This document shows positions 24,339 through 32,720 of a DNA stretch of 43,023 bases, in pieces. The position numbers and the translations under genes were made by a program. The notes below the pieces were generated by a model, which worked only from the letters and a program-made list of their open reading frames with translations, searched no databases and was not told the DNA's origin. Numbering within the stretch: the stretch's first letter is position 1; each line of letters begins with the position of its first letter. Source of the stretch: Thermosinus carboxydivorans Nor1. Lineage in GTDB: Bacteria > Bacillota > Negativicutes > Sporomusales > Thermosinaceae. The DNA lies in contig NZ_AAWL01000009.1 in assembly GCF_000169155.1 (NCBI RefSeq), positions 60,001 to 103,023 on the forward strand, written 5' to 3'.

Positions 24339-26171
24339 GTGACGAGAACAACAGACTTACCGCCTGAGCTAGTGCGCAAACGGAATATGTTTCGTGCGGC
24401 GATTGAGAAAAGCCGGACGTGGCGGCAGGCGGCGCGAAAAGATTATGAGTTTTACTTTGGCAAGCAGTGGGAAGACGCTGACCTGCAGGCGCTCAAAAAG
24501 CAGAAGCGGCCAGCAATCACGATCAACCGCATTAGGCCGCTCATCAATCTCATCTCCGGCTACCAGCGATTAAACCGCTACGAGCCGGATTTCAAACCGC
24601 GCACGGCAGATGACATTGACTTATGTAAAGTAAGAAAAGGCATCACGAAATATATCATGGATAGTTGCCGGTATAATCGCGAGGAAAGCCGCGTGTTTCT
24701 TGACGGCATCATCGGCGGCGTTGGCTGGTTTGAGGTCGGCTACGAATTCGACTATCACGCATTGGATGGCAAGGCGGTGATTAAGCGCGTTAGTCCTTTC
24801 GATATTTATGTCGATCCAGAAAGCCGCGAGCCGGACCTGTCAGACGCGGAGTATATTTGCCGCGCCAAATGGGTGTCAAAGGATGACCTCAAACGCACAT
24901 ACCCTGAGTTTGCCGACGAGATTGAAGCGTTTGCCGAGCGGTACGACCGCGACGAAGAGGAAGAATGCGACGAGGATTTAGAGCCGCTCTGGTACTCGCG
25001 CGAGAAGAAGAAATGCCGCCTGGTTGAAATATGGTACAAGCGGCATACAATGAAAGAGTACTACGTCATTGGACCCGGGCAGATTGTCACGAAAGACGAG
25101 CTGCTGCCGGGCATGATGGTGACGCATAAGTTTCGCGTGCCGCAGACGGAAATTCGCTGCAGTGCAATCATTGGCGATGTTGAGCTGGAGGACGTGCCGT
25201 CGCCGTACCAGCATGGACGGTTTCCGTTTGCGCCGTACTTTGCCTACTATGTCGGCGAAGAGGGAGAAATTCCGGCTGGTGTCGTGCGGGACTTGCAGGA
25301 CATACAGCGCGAACAAAACAAGCGCAGAAGTCAGCTCCTACATCTTATCAACACGATGGCCAACCGTGGATGGCTGTTAAGACGCGGGCAAGAAGATACC
25401 AAGAAAAAGCTATTAGAAAGCGGCAGTACGCCCGGTGTAGTGGTTGAGTACGACACAGACCCGCCAAAGCCGTTCGATAGCACGTCTGTGCCGACGACAT
25501 TTGCCGAGTTTGAACAATTAGGCGACGCGGATTTCAGGCAAATAAGCGGTATAAACGAGGCTATGCTTGGGCAGGAAATACCGTCCGGCACGAGCGGCAG
25601 GGCGATAGAGCTGCGCCAGCGCACAGCCGTGACGCAGGTGGCCGGGCTGTTTGACAACCTGCGGGCAACTAAAGAGATGGTATTGTACCTGCTCTGGGGC
25701 AGCGAAGGTGCTCCTGGCATTATCCCGCAGTACTATACCGAGGAAAAGACGTTCCGCATCATCGGCGAATCTGGCAAAGATGAATTCGTCACGATTAATC
25801 AGCGGCAGCTGGCTGGCTACGACTGGATGGGTAACGCAATATACCGTACGCTTAACGACTTGTCCGTCGGCGAATTTGATATTGTCATTGACGACGTGCC
25901 GGCTACGCCGACGCAGCGGATTGCGCAGTTCTATGCACTCTTAGAACTGGCGAAGTTATTGCCGCCCGGGGCAATACCGGTTGACATGATTATTGATGCC
26001 AGCGATTTCGATAACAAGGAAGAGCTCAAACAGCGCTGGCTTGAGCAGCAGCGCGCAGCGGCGCAAGCTGTGGCAATGAAACAAAGCGGTGCGCCTCCGC
26101 CGGGGCAGCCTGGGCAGCCGGGGATAGTGCCGCAGAGCGCGGCAATTGAAGCAATGCGAGCGGCGCTGTAA
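24339..26171 (+). CDS. P22-like portal protein
   Basis: 610 aa, GTG preceded by GGGAGGTGACA. Matches podovirus P22-type portals: YEFYFGKQWEDADLQALKKQ, RPAITINRIRPLINLISGYQ, IGGVGWFEVGYEFDY, VSPFDIYVDPESREPDLSDA, DLQDIQREQNKRRSQLLH, GINEAMLGQEIPSGTSGRAI. It forms the dodecameric ring at one capsid vertex where TerL docks and the tail attaches. The C-terminal 40 residues are Ala/Gln/Gly/Pro-rich. The P22-like portal is the main evidence for a short-tailed virion. Confidence 0.93.
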   Translation: MTRTTDLPPELVRKRNMFRAAIEKSRTWRQAARKDYEFYFGKQWEDADLQALKKQKRPAITINRIRPLINLISGYQRLNRYEPDFKPRTADDIDLCKVRKGITKYIMDSCRYNREESRVFLDGIIGGVGWFEVGYEFDYHALDGKAVIKRVSPFDIYVDPESREPDLSDAEYICRAKWVSKDDLKRTYPEFADEIEAFAERYDRDEEEECDEDLEPLWYSREKKKCRLVEIWYKRHTMKEYYVIGPGQIVTKDELLPGMMVTHKFRVPQTEIRCSAIIGDVELEDVPSPYQHGRFPFAPYFAYYVGEEGEIPAGVVRDLQDIQREQNKRRSQLLHLINTMANRGWLLRRGQEDTKKKLLESGSTPGVVVEYDTDPPKPFDSTSVPTTFAEFEQLGDADFRQISGINEAMLGQEIPSGTSGRAIELRQRTAVTQVAGLFDNLRATKEMVLYLLWGSEGAPGIIPQYYTEEKTFRIIGESGKDEFVTINQRQLAGYDWMGNAIYRTLNDLSVGEFDIVIDDVPATPTQRIAQFYALLELAKLLPPGAIPVDMIIDASDFDNKEELKQRWLEQQRAAAQAVAMKQSGAPPPGQPGQPGIVPQSAAIEAMRAAL

Positions 26172-26185
26172 AAGGGGGTGATGCG

Positions 26186-26428
26186 ATGCAGGAGTGCAGA
26201 GTTTTAGAAACACATGTGTTTTATCAGCCGACTGAGCAGATTGTTATAGACGCGCCAGATGATGGTATTGTGTACTCTGACCACGAGCATATAACGATTG
26301 TGCCGCAGGTGGTCAGAAAAGGCGCAAACAAAGTCATGGCCATCCGCAATGCTAAGTTAGTGACTGTCCAGGCCGGTGAGGTGGTTGGCATTGTGATGCC
26401 GTTTGCAACTGTCAAAGGCAAAAAATAG
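26186..26428 (+). CDS. Small head-region protein, unrecognised
   Basis: 80 aa, ATG preceded by AAAGGGGGTGATG. Beta-rich pattern (IVIDAPDDGIVYSDHEHITIV, AKLVTVQAGEVVGIVMPF). Between portal and scaffold, with its own terminator; might be a capsid accessory protein, but no family is recognised. Confidence 0.7.
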   Translation: MQECRVLETHVFYQPTEQIVIDAPDDGIVYSDHEHITIVPQVVRKGANKVMAIRNAKLVTVQAGEVVGIVMPFATVKGKK

Positions 26429-26434
26429 CTAATC

Positions 26435-26462
26435 AGCAACGTTAAACGACGTTGCTTTTTTT
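26435..26462 (+). terminator. Intrinsic terminator inside the head operon
   Basis: Eight-base stem (AGCAACGT / ACGTTGCT), six-base loop, then a seven-base T-run, right after the small head-region gene. Partial termination here would set portal versus scaffold/capsid mRNA levels. Confidence 0.85.
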
Positions 26463-26529
26463 ATGCCTAAATTCCGCGCCGCCCGGCGACACAGGGCGCA
26501 AATAATTCGTCTTGAGGAGGACGTAAAAC

Positions 26530-27387
26530 ATGAGTGAAGTTAAAAACGCTGCGGGCGCGTCAGTCCCGATGGAAACTGTAGAAGGCATTGACCAAGATAT
26601 TATCAAAGAAGTGCTCGCCGACGAGGGCGTAAAACTCGAAACAGAGACAGCGAAAAGCGAACCGAAGCAGCAAGAACAAAAGACTGCACAACAGGATGAT
26701 GACTGGCCGGAAGACGATGAAAAACCTGTACAGCAGCAGACAGGCAAGCCGCCCAAGGGCTATGTGCCATTGCAGGCCCTGCATGAAGAGCGCGAGGCGC
26801 GCAAAATGCTGCAGCAGCAGATGATGATGCTTCAGCAACAGCTTATGCAGATGCAAGAGAAAGTCGCTCAGCCTGCCAAGCAACAGCAGGAAGAGGACCC
26901 GCTGGCCGCGCTGGTGCGCCAGCAACTTGAAAGCGCTTTGCCGCAGTACCTTAAGCCTGTCAGTGAGGTCCAGCAGCTAATCAAGCAAATGCAGGAAGAG
27001 CAGGCAATCCGGCAGCGTGTCATTCAGTCCGAAGCCAATGCGCGGGCAAAGTATCCTGATTATGACGAAGTCGTTGAGCCCGTACGTCAACGGGTGATGT
27101 CTGACCCTGATTTTGCCAAGCTCATACTGCAGATGCCAGACCCGGCCGAGTTTGCTTATCTTTTCGCGCTCGGTCAGCAGGCGCAGGCGCAAAGACTGCA
27201 GCAGGGTAAGGCAAAAGTGCAAAAGCTTGAACAAGCGGCAGCCATGCCGCGGTCTATGCAAATCAAAGGCGGTGCCGGGCCTGCGGAATATGAGAGTATA
27301 GACGATTTAATTGAGAATTTCGATAAACTCACGCCGGCACAGCAGCAAAAACTTTTGAAACTCACTAACAAAATTGCGGGAGGATGA
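26530..27387 (+). CDS. Capsid scaffold protein
   Basis: 285 aa, ATG preceded by TTGAGGAGGACG. Acidic N-terminus, then Gln-rich coiled coils (MLQQQMMMLQQQLMQMQEK), and a C-terminal helix ending QQQKLLKLTNKIAGG. Composition and position between portal and major capsid are those of podovirus scaffolds, which direct prohead assembly and leave before maturation. It shares ADEGVKLET with TerL. Confidence 0.85.
   Translation: MSEVKNAAGASVPMETVEGIDQDIIKEVLADEGVKLETETAKSEPKQQEQKTAQQDDDWPEDDEKPVQQQTGKPPKGYVPLQALHEEREARKMLQQQMMMLQQQLMQMQEKVAQPAKQQQEEDPLAALVRQQLESALPQYLKPVSEVQQLIKQMQEEQAIRQRVIQSEANARAKYPDYDEVVEPVRQRVMSDPDFAKLILQMPDPAEFAYLFALGQQAQAQRLQQGKAKVQKLEQAAAMPRSMQIKGGAGPAEYESIDDLIENFDKLTPAQQQKLLKLTNKIAGG
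26615..26642 (+). repeat. 28-bp exact repeat, copy in scaffold gene
   Basis: Same 28 bases as 23875-23902 in the terminase gene, in the same frame. See that entry and the finding. Confidence 0.9.
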
Positions 27388-27393
27388 TAACCT

Positions 27394-28362
27394 ATGGCAG
27401 TATCCCAAGTGCCAGCCGCGCTGGTACCTAAAATATGGTCAAAGGCGCTTTGGGTAGAAGCGCTAAAAGAAAGCTATTTTGAAAAATTCATCGGTGAAGA
27501 CGAAAATAGTATTATCCAGCGTAATACCGATCTAGAAAAAGAGCCTGGTGACACTGTTACTTTTGGGCTACTCATGCAGCTCACCGGAACTGGCGTTGAT
27601 GGTGACAATGTCTTAGAAGGCAACGAAGAAAGCATGGTCTTCTATGACATGTCTGTTACTATCGACCAAAAACGTCATGGCGTCCGGCTGGCCGGTCTTT
27701 TGGCTGAGCAGAAGTCGCCGTATGAAATGCGGAACCGCGCCAAGAACTTACTCAAAAACTGGCTGGCGCAGTACCGCGACAAGAAGTTTTTCTCTGTGCT
27801 TACTGCTAGCCCGTCTGCTAACCGTGTCTTGTACGCAGGAGGCAAGACGGCAGAAAACCAAATTACCGACAATGATAAGCTCACTCTTGACCTTATTTCC
27901 CTTGCAAAACGCAAAGCGCAGCTTGCTAAGCCGATGCTACGCCCGGTCATGGTTAACGGTGAGCCGCATTTTGTTGCCGTGTTCCATCCGTGGCAAATCC
28001 GCGACTTGAAGTCTGATGCAAATTACAAAGACGCTGTTCTTAACGCAGCCGAACGCGGTAAAAACAACCCGCTGTTTACCGGTGCTATTGCCATGTGGGA
28101 CGGCGTTATCATCCATGAACATCCGTGGGTGCCTATTACCGCCACCGGCGCCACCGGCGCCAATGTCGGTCATGGGCTGTTTCTCGGCGCGCAAGCTGCT
28201 GTCGAGGCCGTCGCCAAGAAAATGTACTGGCGCGAAAAAGCATTCGACTATGACAATCAACAGGGCTTTGCCATCGGCATCATCCACGGTGTTGCAAAAT
28301 CTAAATACAACGGCGAAGACTTCGGTTGCATCTCCATTTTGACCGGTGCGAAGGCTGAATAG
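27394..28362 (+). CDS. Major capsid protein, N4-gp56-like family
   Basis: 322 aa, ATG preceded by GGGAGGATGA. Pattern of the N4-gp56 capsid family: VPKIWSKALWVEALKESYFE, GDTVTFGLLMQLTGTGVDGD, MVFYDMSVTIDQKRHGVRL, then FVAVFHPWQIRDLKSDANYKD and IIHEHPWVPI, and HGLFLGAQAAVEAVAKKMYW. It builds the icosahedral shell (HK97-type fold). A short ATGAT/ATGA-encoding tandem repeat is present near residue 250. A terminator follows about 100 bases later. Confidence 0.92.
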   Translation: MAVSQVPAALVPKIWSKALWVEALKESYFEKFIGEDENSIIQRNTDLEKEPGDTVTFGLLMQLTGTGVDGDNVLEGNEESMVFYDMSVTIDQKRHGVRLAGLLAEQKSPYEMRNRAKNLLKNWLAQYRDKKFFSVLTASPSANRVLYAGGKTAENQITDNDKLTLDLISLAKRKAQLAKPMLRPVMVNGEPHFVAVFHPWQIRDLKSDANYKDAVLNAAERGKNNPLFTGAIAMWDGVIIHEHPWVPITATGATGANVGHGLFLGAQAAVEAVAKKMYWREKAFDYDNQQGFAIGIIHGVAKSKYNGEDFGCISILTGAKAE

Positions 28363-28364
28363 TC

Positions 28365-28430
28365 ATGGATGAGGAGCTTTTATTAGCTTATATCCATGCT
28401 AATCCCCTGATTATCATTAAGGGGAGGTGA
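28365..28430 (+). CDS. Possible 21-aa micro-ORF after capsid gene
   Basis: Starts two bases after the capsid stop codon and reads MDEELLLAYIHANPLIIIKG plus Arg. Its stop codon overlaps the ribosome site of the next micro-ORF (GGGGAGGTGA). No own ribosome site is visible, so it would need coupling to capsid translation. Confidence 0.35.
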   Translation: MDEELLLAYIHANPLIIIKGR

Positions 28431-28435
28431 CAAGT

Positions 28436-28453
28436 ATGAAACGCCGTCGCTAA
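28436..28453 (+). CDS. Possible 5-aa micro-ORF (MKRRR)
   Basis: A near-perfect ribosome site (GGGGAGGTGA) stands five bases before ATG AAA CGC CGT CGC TAA, and an intrinsic terminator follows 12 bases later. The strong site without a long ORF is the only evidence; it may be a true micro-peptide or the remnant of a longer gene. Confidence 0.3.
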   Translation: MKRRR

Positions 28454-28465
28454 AAAAAAACAAAG

Positions 28466-28493
28466 GGGGCGGGGTAAAACCCGCCCCAATTTT
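28466..28493 (+). terminator. Terminator after the capsid gene
   Basis: Eight-base GC-only stem (GGGGCGGG / CCCGCCCC) with a six-base loop and AATTTT tail. Confidence 0.85.
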
Positions 28494-28510
28494 CATAAGG
28501 TGGTGTTATT

Positions 28511-29191
28511 GTGAACGCCAAAGAAATGCTGGATAAGGCTGAAAAAATCATCGCGCGGCAGGACGTTGACAGGAACTTATTGCTTCTGTTCATGAACACT
28601 GCCCGCAAAGCGGTTATGCGCGACCATGATATACCGAGATTTTATTCGTATTTAGTCAATGTTCCGGTTACAAGTGGTATTGTTGAACTTTTTCTTCCTG
28701 TATCAAGTGGTATTATCGACACTGTTCCATTGAAGCTTAAAAGCGTCAAAGTCGTTGAACATGACAAAGGCGCTACTAAGACAGTACTTACTAAATTCGA
28801 AAACTACGCCGCTGCACGTCAATATTATCCTGACTTTACGCAGACAGGCGATGCTCAATATTACCTTGAACTCGGCACGAAGATTTATATTTTGCCCGTG
28901 CCGACAACTGGCATAATCAACATTCTCGGCGAAGTCTGGCCGGATGATCTGATAGACGACATTTCCAGTAGCGACATTACCACGACAGAGATTCCAGAAG
29001 CGTTTATCTATCTTGCTGTCGCCGAGTACTTCGATTACTTCGACGAAACAGATAAAGGCAACTACTTTCGACAGAAGGGGGCCTATATCGTTGACCAGTA
29101 CATCAAGCAAATCAACATGCAGGCGGCAAACGGGGTAGAAAATGCTGTCAAGCCCTATTTTGGAAGCTCGTATGTAAGGAGTGATTATTGA
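28511..29191 (+). CDS. Head-tail adaptor-like protein
   Basis: 226 aa from a GTG preceded by AAGGTGGTG. Mostly helical N-terminus (RNLLLLFMNTARKAVMRDHD), beta-rich middle, helical C-terminus (PEAFIYLAVAEYFDYFDETD). This alternation and position directly after the capsid gene fit the adaptor that joins portal to tail in podoviruses. Not matched to a specific family. Confidence 0.7.
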   Translation: MNAKEMLDKAEKIIARQDVDRNLLLLFMNTARKAVMRDHDIPRFYSYLVNVPVTSGIVELFLPVSSGIIDTVPLKLKSVKVVEHDKGATKTVLTKFENYAAARQYYPDFTQTGDAQYYLELGTKIYILPVPTTGIINILGEVWPDDLIDDISSSDITTTEIPEAFIYLAVAEYFDYFDETDKGNYFRQKGAYIVDQYIKQINMQAANGVENAVKPYFGSSYVRSDY

Positions 29192-30012
29192 TGGCGTTCA
29201 GCCAGATAGATGCAACCAAACCTGCGGGTACTGACAAAAAGAAGTTCGGTGATGATGTAATTCGGGAATTTAAGCAGCAGGTTATTGACAATCTGAAAGA
29301 GATAACCAACTACCCGGCGAGCGCAAAGCCTGCGCTTAAAACAGCGGTGTGGACGACCGCGACAAGGCCGACTGGCGCGGAACTTGTTGACCGAGTAACA
29401 GGATATAATACTGACCTGTCCGCCTATGAATATTACGATTCGGCGTCAGCAACATGGAAAACTTTATATTCAAACATCCTGCCAGCATGGAACGTTGCCG
29501 GAAGACCGACGGGGAAACCGGCTGGCTATACTGGATACAATGTTGAACTAAACGTCATTGAAAGATGGAATGGCACAGCCTGGATACGAATTGCCGGTGG
29601 TCGACGTGGCGATATAAAGATGTGGTCTGGCTCGGTTAGTGACATAGAAGTAGGTTGGGTTCTCTGTGATGGCAAAACACGTAATCATCCAGAAGGAGGA
29701 ACATTTACTCCTCCTGACCTGCGCGACCGCTTTATCGCCGGCGCTGGTGGTAGTTATGCAGTAGGGGCAACTGGTGGCGAGGCGTTCCATACTTTGACAG
29801 TTGCAGAGATGCCAAATCATTCACATACAGTGACTATTGCAACATCGGGAACAAGTGGTGTTGACCCTTGGGTGTCTTTTAAGCGTGCTAATTTAAGTGA
29901 TGGATTATTACCTCCTCCTACATCTGCTTTTAATATATATTCAACAGGTGGTAACCAACCCCACGAAAACCGTCCGCCGTACTATGCTTTATGCTTTTTG
30001 TATAAGCTGTAG
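29191..30012 (+). CDS. Tail fibre/collar-domain protein 1
   Basis: 273 aa; an in-frame TTG one codon earlier is possible. The C-terminal half is a phage tail collar domain: GDIKMWSGSVSDIEVGWVLC, FTPPDLRDRFIAGAGG, TVAEMPNHSHTV and NRPPYYALCFLYKL at the end. The N-terminal half has repeated TGYN motifs (VTGYNTDLSAYEYY, YTGYNVELNVIERW). The last quarter is AT-richer than its neighbours, suggesting exchange of the receptor-binding tip. Probably contacts the host surface. Confidence 0.8.
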   Translation: MAFSQIDATKPAGTDKKKFGDDVIREFKQQVIDNLKEITNYPASAKPALKTAVWTTATRPTGAELVDRVTGYNTDLSAYEYYDSASATWKTLYSNILPAWNVAGRPTGKPAGYTGYNVELNVIERWNGTAWIRIAGGRRGDIKMWSGSVSDIEVGWVLCDGKTRNHPEGGTFTPPDLRDRFIAGAGGSYAVGATGGEAFHTLTVAEMPNHSHTVTIATSGTSGVDPWVSFKRANLSDGLLPPPTSAFNIYSTGGNQPHENRPPYYALCFLYKL

Positions 30013-30021
30013 GTGATTGCC

Positions 30022-31575
30022 ATGCAGAGAAAAACAATTCTCGACCCCGACAAAGGCATAAACAAATATCTGCCTAAAGACCTCATTCCTGACACCGCCT
30101 GGTCCGACGGCAATAACGTTCTGTTCGGCGTTGGCTACGTCGAAAAAGCCCAAGGCTGGCAGAAATTTATCGCCACCCAGCTTGATGGGCCAATCATGGC
30201 AATTGACAACTACTACAAGTTTAACGGCGACAGTTTTTTGATGATTGTTACTACCAAGCGCGTTTATTACTACAACCCCGTTACAAACAATGTTGTTGAT
30301 ATTACCGGCGCAACACCGCTTAATGGCACAGTAGATAATCCTGTATTTACCGAAACCGCGCAGGACCTATTTATCATTACCAATGGAATTGACCCTATCA
30401 AATACTGGGACGGTGTATCAGCGACAATCGCTGATTTGCCGGGACTGACCGACTGCGTCGGTGGGGTTACCAGTGTACGGGCTAAGTCTTTAGTTTTCTT
30501 TCAAAATTTCCTTGTCTTGTTTAACACAATTGAAAACGGCAACAACTGCCCACAGCGATTGCGCTGGTCCCAACTTGGAGATATTCAAAAATGGAAAAAT
30601 AACGCTGACGGCAGCGGGCAGGCCGGTTTTGGTGACTTGACGGACGGCATTGACTTGGGGCAAAGATTAGTACCGCTTGGTAATTACCTTGTTGCGTATA
30701 AAGAGCGGAGTATTCAAGTTCTCTCATATGTAGGCGGCGACCTGATTTGGGATAAGCGTCCGGCGATATTCGGCACAGGGTTGCTTGCACCTAAGGCTAT
30801 TATGGACTTAGGTGACGAGCACATTTTTATTGGCCCGGACAATATTTACAGCTTTGACCTAATTGAGCCTAAAATCGCTGGCGACGACATTGCTAAAGAG
30901 TTTTTCCGTATACTTGACCCAGCGAAAGCGCACATGACCACGGCATTTTTTGTTGAAGAAGTTCCGGAGTGTTGGTTTGCGTTTGTCAGCGTCAACAGCC
31001 CTAACGGATACCATGACAAAGCAATTGTCTATAACACAGACACCAAAGCATGGTCAATCCGCGACATGCCTATGACGGCGTTTGGTTACTACAACCTCAA
31101 AGACGACCCTATCTGGGATACGGATGAAGGCACTTGGGACAGCGACGACAGCGCATGGGACAGCAGTACAAATCTTGCAAACGCGCCGATAAACTTAGGA
31201 GGCGATGCACAAGGGTATGTCTATGTTTTTGGCGGCAACTCCAAGGATGGCGCGGACTTATCATTCAACATCACCAGCAAGCTATTCGACCTTGACGAGC
31301 CGTTCAGGTTGAAGCGGCTGAAACGCATTCAGCTTATGGTCAGCCGTGAGGGACCTTACAATCTTCTTGTCAAAGTCGGGACGGCTGACAACGTGGATGA
31401 GCCTATCAAATGGTATGGGCCGTACAATATGAACCTGGATGTAACAAAACCGCCCTGGGTAGACGTGGACATTACGGGGCGGTATTTTTGCGTTGAGTTT
31501 TCGACACTCAAAAAAGACGAGCCTGTGCGGATTACAGGCTATGTTCTCTACTATGACATAAGAGGAGTGGTGTAG
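30022..31575 (+). CDS. Tail hub/DNA-stabilisation-like protein
   Basis: 517 aa; ATG chosen because TAGGTGATT lies five bases upstream (a GTG three codons earlier lacks one). Beta-propeller-like repeats (NNVLFGVGYVEKAQGWQKF, LFIITNGIDPIKYWDG, VPLGNYLVAYKERSIQVLSY), with three WDxD-type repeats near residue 375 (IWDTDEGTWDSDDSAWDSS). Comparable in size and place to P22 gp10, which plugs and stabilises the tail hub, although the family match is by impression. Located between two fibre genes. Confidence 0.65.
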   Translation: MQRKTILDPDKGINKYLPKDLIPDTAWSDGNNVLFGVGYVEKAQGWQKFIATQLDGPIMAIDNYYKFNGDSFLMIVTTKRVYYYNPVTNNVVDITGATPLNGTVDNPVFTETAQDLFIITNGIDPIKYWDGVSATIADLPGLTDCVGGVTSVRAKSLVFFQNFLVLFNTIENGNNCPQRLRWSQLGDIQKWKNNADGSGQAGFGDLTDGIDLGQRLVPLGNYLVAYKERSIQVLSYVGGDLIWDKRPAIFGTGLLAPKAIMDLGDEHIFIGPDNIYSFDLIEPKIAGDDIAKEFFRILDPAKAHMTTAFFVEEVPECWFAFVSVNSPNGYHDKAIVYNTDTKAWSIRDMPMTAFGYYNLKDDPIWDTDEGTWDSDDSAWDSSTNLANAPINLGGDAQGYVYVFGGNSKDGADLSFNITSKLFDLDEPFRLKRLKRIQLMVSREGPYNLLVKVGTADNVDEPIKWYGPYNMNLDVTKPPWVDVDITGRYFCVEFSTLKKDEPVRITGYVLYYDIRGVV

Positions 31576-32385
31576 ATGGACATTAAGCCATTGCCGCAGA
31601 CGCCAATATTATCTCAGGGTGTTGACAAAACAACTCGCAATGCGTTTAGCGATGTTCATACTAGGTTAAACCAACTTATACAACTAATGGTTCCTTTAAC
31701 AGATGTAATTACAGCCGCGGCTTGGCAACCCAACAAAACTTATGCCGTCGGCGATATTTGCTACAGTCCCAATGCGCCCAGCTACACCCGCATGGAGTGT
31801 GTTGTGGCAGGCAGAAGCGGCACGACTGAGCCTACCTGGCCAACGGTAGGGAATATGGTGGTTGATGGGACGGTGACGTGGATTGTGGATGATGTAAGAG
31901 ACGGTACACCTGTCGGCAGGATTGTTGCTGAGATTTCTCCCATTTGTCGTCCTGGCTACCTCAAAGCAAACGGTGCTTTGGTTTCACGCGCCGCATATCC
32001 GCGTCTATGGGCGTATGTTCAAGCTCGTGGGTTAGTAGTACCAGATACAGTATGGCCAGCAAACTATTGGGGTTGTTTTTCTACTGGTGATGGTTCTACG
32101 ACATTTCGTCTTCCAGATTTACGCGGTGAATTCATCCGTGGCGGGGATGATGGACGCGGTGTAGATGGCGGGCGTGCTTTTGGTAGTTGGCAGGCTGATG
32201 GGATTAAAAGTCACAATCATCCATATCAAAGTCAGCCATATTTATTTGTTGAGTCATTTGATGGTGGAGATGTAATAGCAGAAAGAACTTCTACTGCAAA
32301 GTGGGTAACGCATTATACTTCTAATTTTGGAGGCCCCGAAACTCGCCCCCGCAACATAGCGCTTTTATACTGCATAAAATACTAG
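31576..32385 (+). CDS. Tail fibre/collar-domain protein 2
   Basis: 269 aa. Residues 1-110 include WQPNKTYAVGDICYSPNAPS, a carbohydrate-binding-like short domain often found in tail proteins. The C-terminal part is a second collar domain (TTFRLPDLRGEFIRGGDDGR, then SHNHPYQSQP and RPRNIALLYCIKY). Gene start and end are AT-richer than the middle. It follows the tail hub gene and probably forms a second receptor-binding fibre or an alternative tip. Confidence 0.8.
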   Translation: MDIKPLPQTPILSQGVDKTTRNAFSDVHTRLNQLIQLMVPLTDVITAAAWQPNKTYAVGDICYSPNAPSYTRMECVVAGRSGTTEPTWPTVGNMVVDGTVTWIVDDVRDGTPVGRIVAEISPICRPGYLKANGALVSRAAYPRLWAYVQARGLVVPDTVWPANYWGCFSTGDGSTTFRLPDLRGEFIRGGDDGRGVDGGRAFGSWQADGIKSHNHPYQSQPYLFVESFDGGDVIAERTSTAKWVTHYTSNFGGPETRPRNIALLYCIKY

Positions 32386-32393
32386 GTGATATT

Positions 32394-32720
32394 ATGGACG
32401 AAATGATTTCCGATTTCCTCCGCCGCTCCCGTTCCCGTTACACTCCAGAGCATATAAAACAATCGTTAAGAGATAACCTGTCCATCGTAACCGAGGACGG
32501 GTTTATTTGTTTCAACATCGTGCAGGATGAGTGTTATATCCTGTTTTGCTACGTCCGGCCCGGCAAGGACGTTACGCCTTTTAAACTGGCCGTCGAGGCT
32601 TATGCTAAAGCGCACGGCTGCCGGTGGATAAAATTCCTTACTCACCGGGAAAAGGCTTTCGCTCGTAAGTTCAAAGACTACCACCCCACGGCAAGACTGT
32701 TTGAAAAGGAGTTGAGATAA
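32394..32720 (+). CDS. GNAT-like small protein
   Basis: 108 aa, ATG preceded by TAGGTGAT. Pattern LSIVTEDGFICFNIVQDECY, YVRPGKDVTPFKLAVEAYAK and CRWIKFLTHREKAFARKF resembles the second half of a GNAT acetyltransferase fold; such proteins are common just before podovirus ejection-protein genes. Without a clear acetyl-CoA loop, activity is doubtful. Confidence 0.55.
   Translation: MDEMISDFLRRSRSRYTPEHIKQSLRDNLSIVTEDGFICFNIVQDECYILFCYVRPGKDVTPFKLAVEAYAKAHGCRWIKFLTHREKAFARKFKDYHPTARLFEKELR

Noticed and set aside
29191-32385. Diversity-generating retroelement acting on the fibre genes
   Set aside because: No reverse transcriptase gene and no template/variable repeat pair found.
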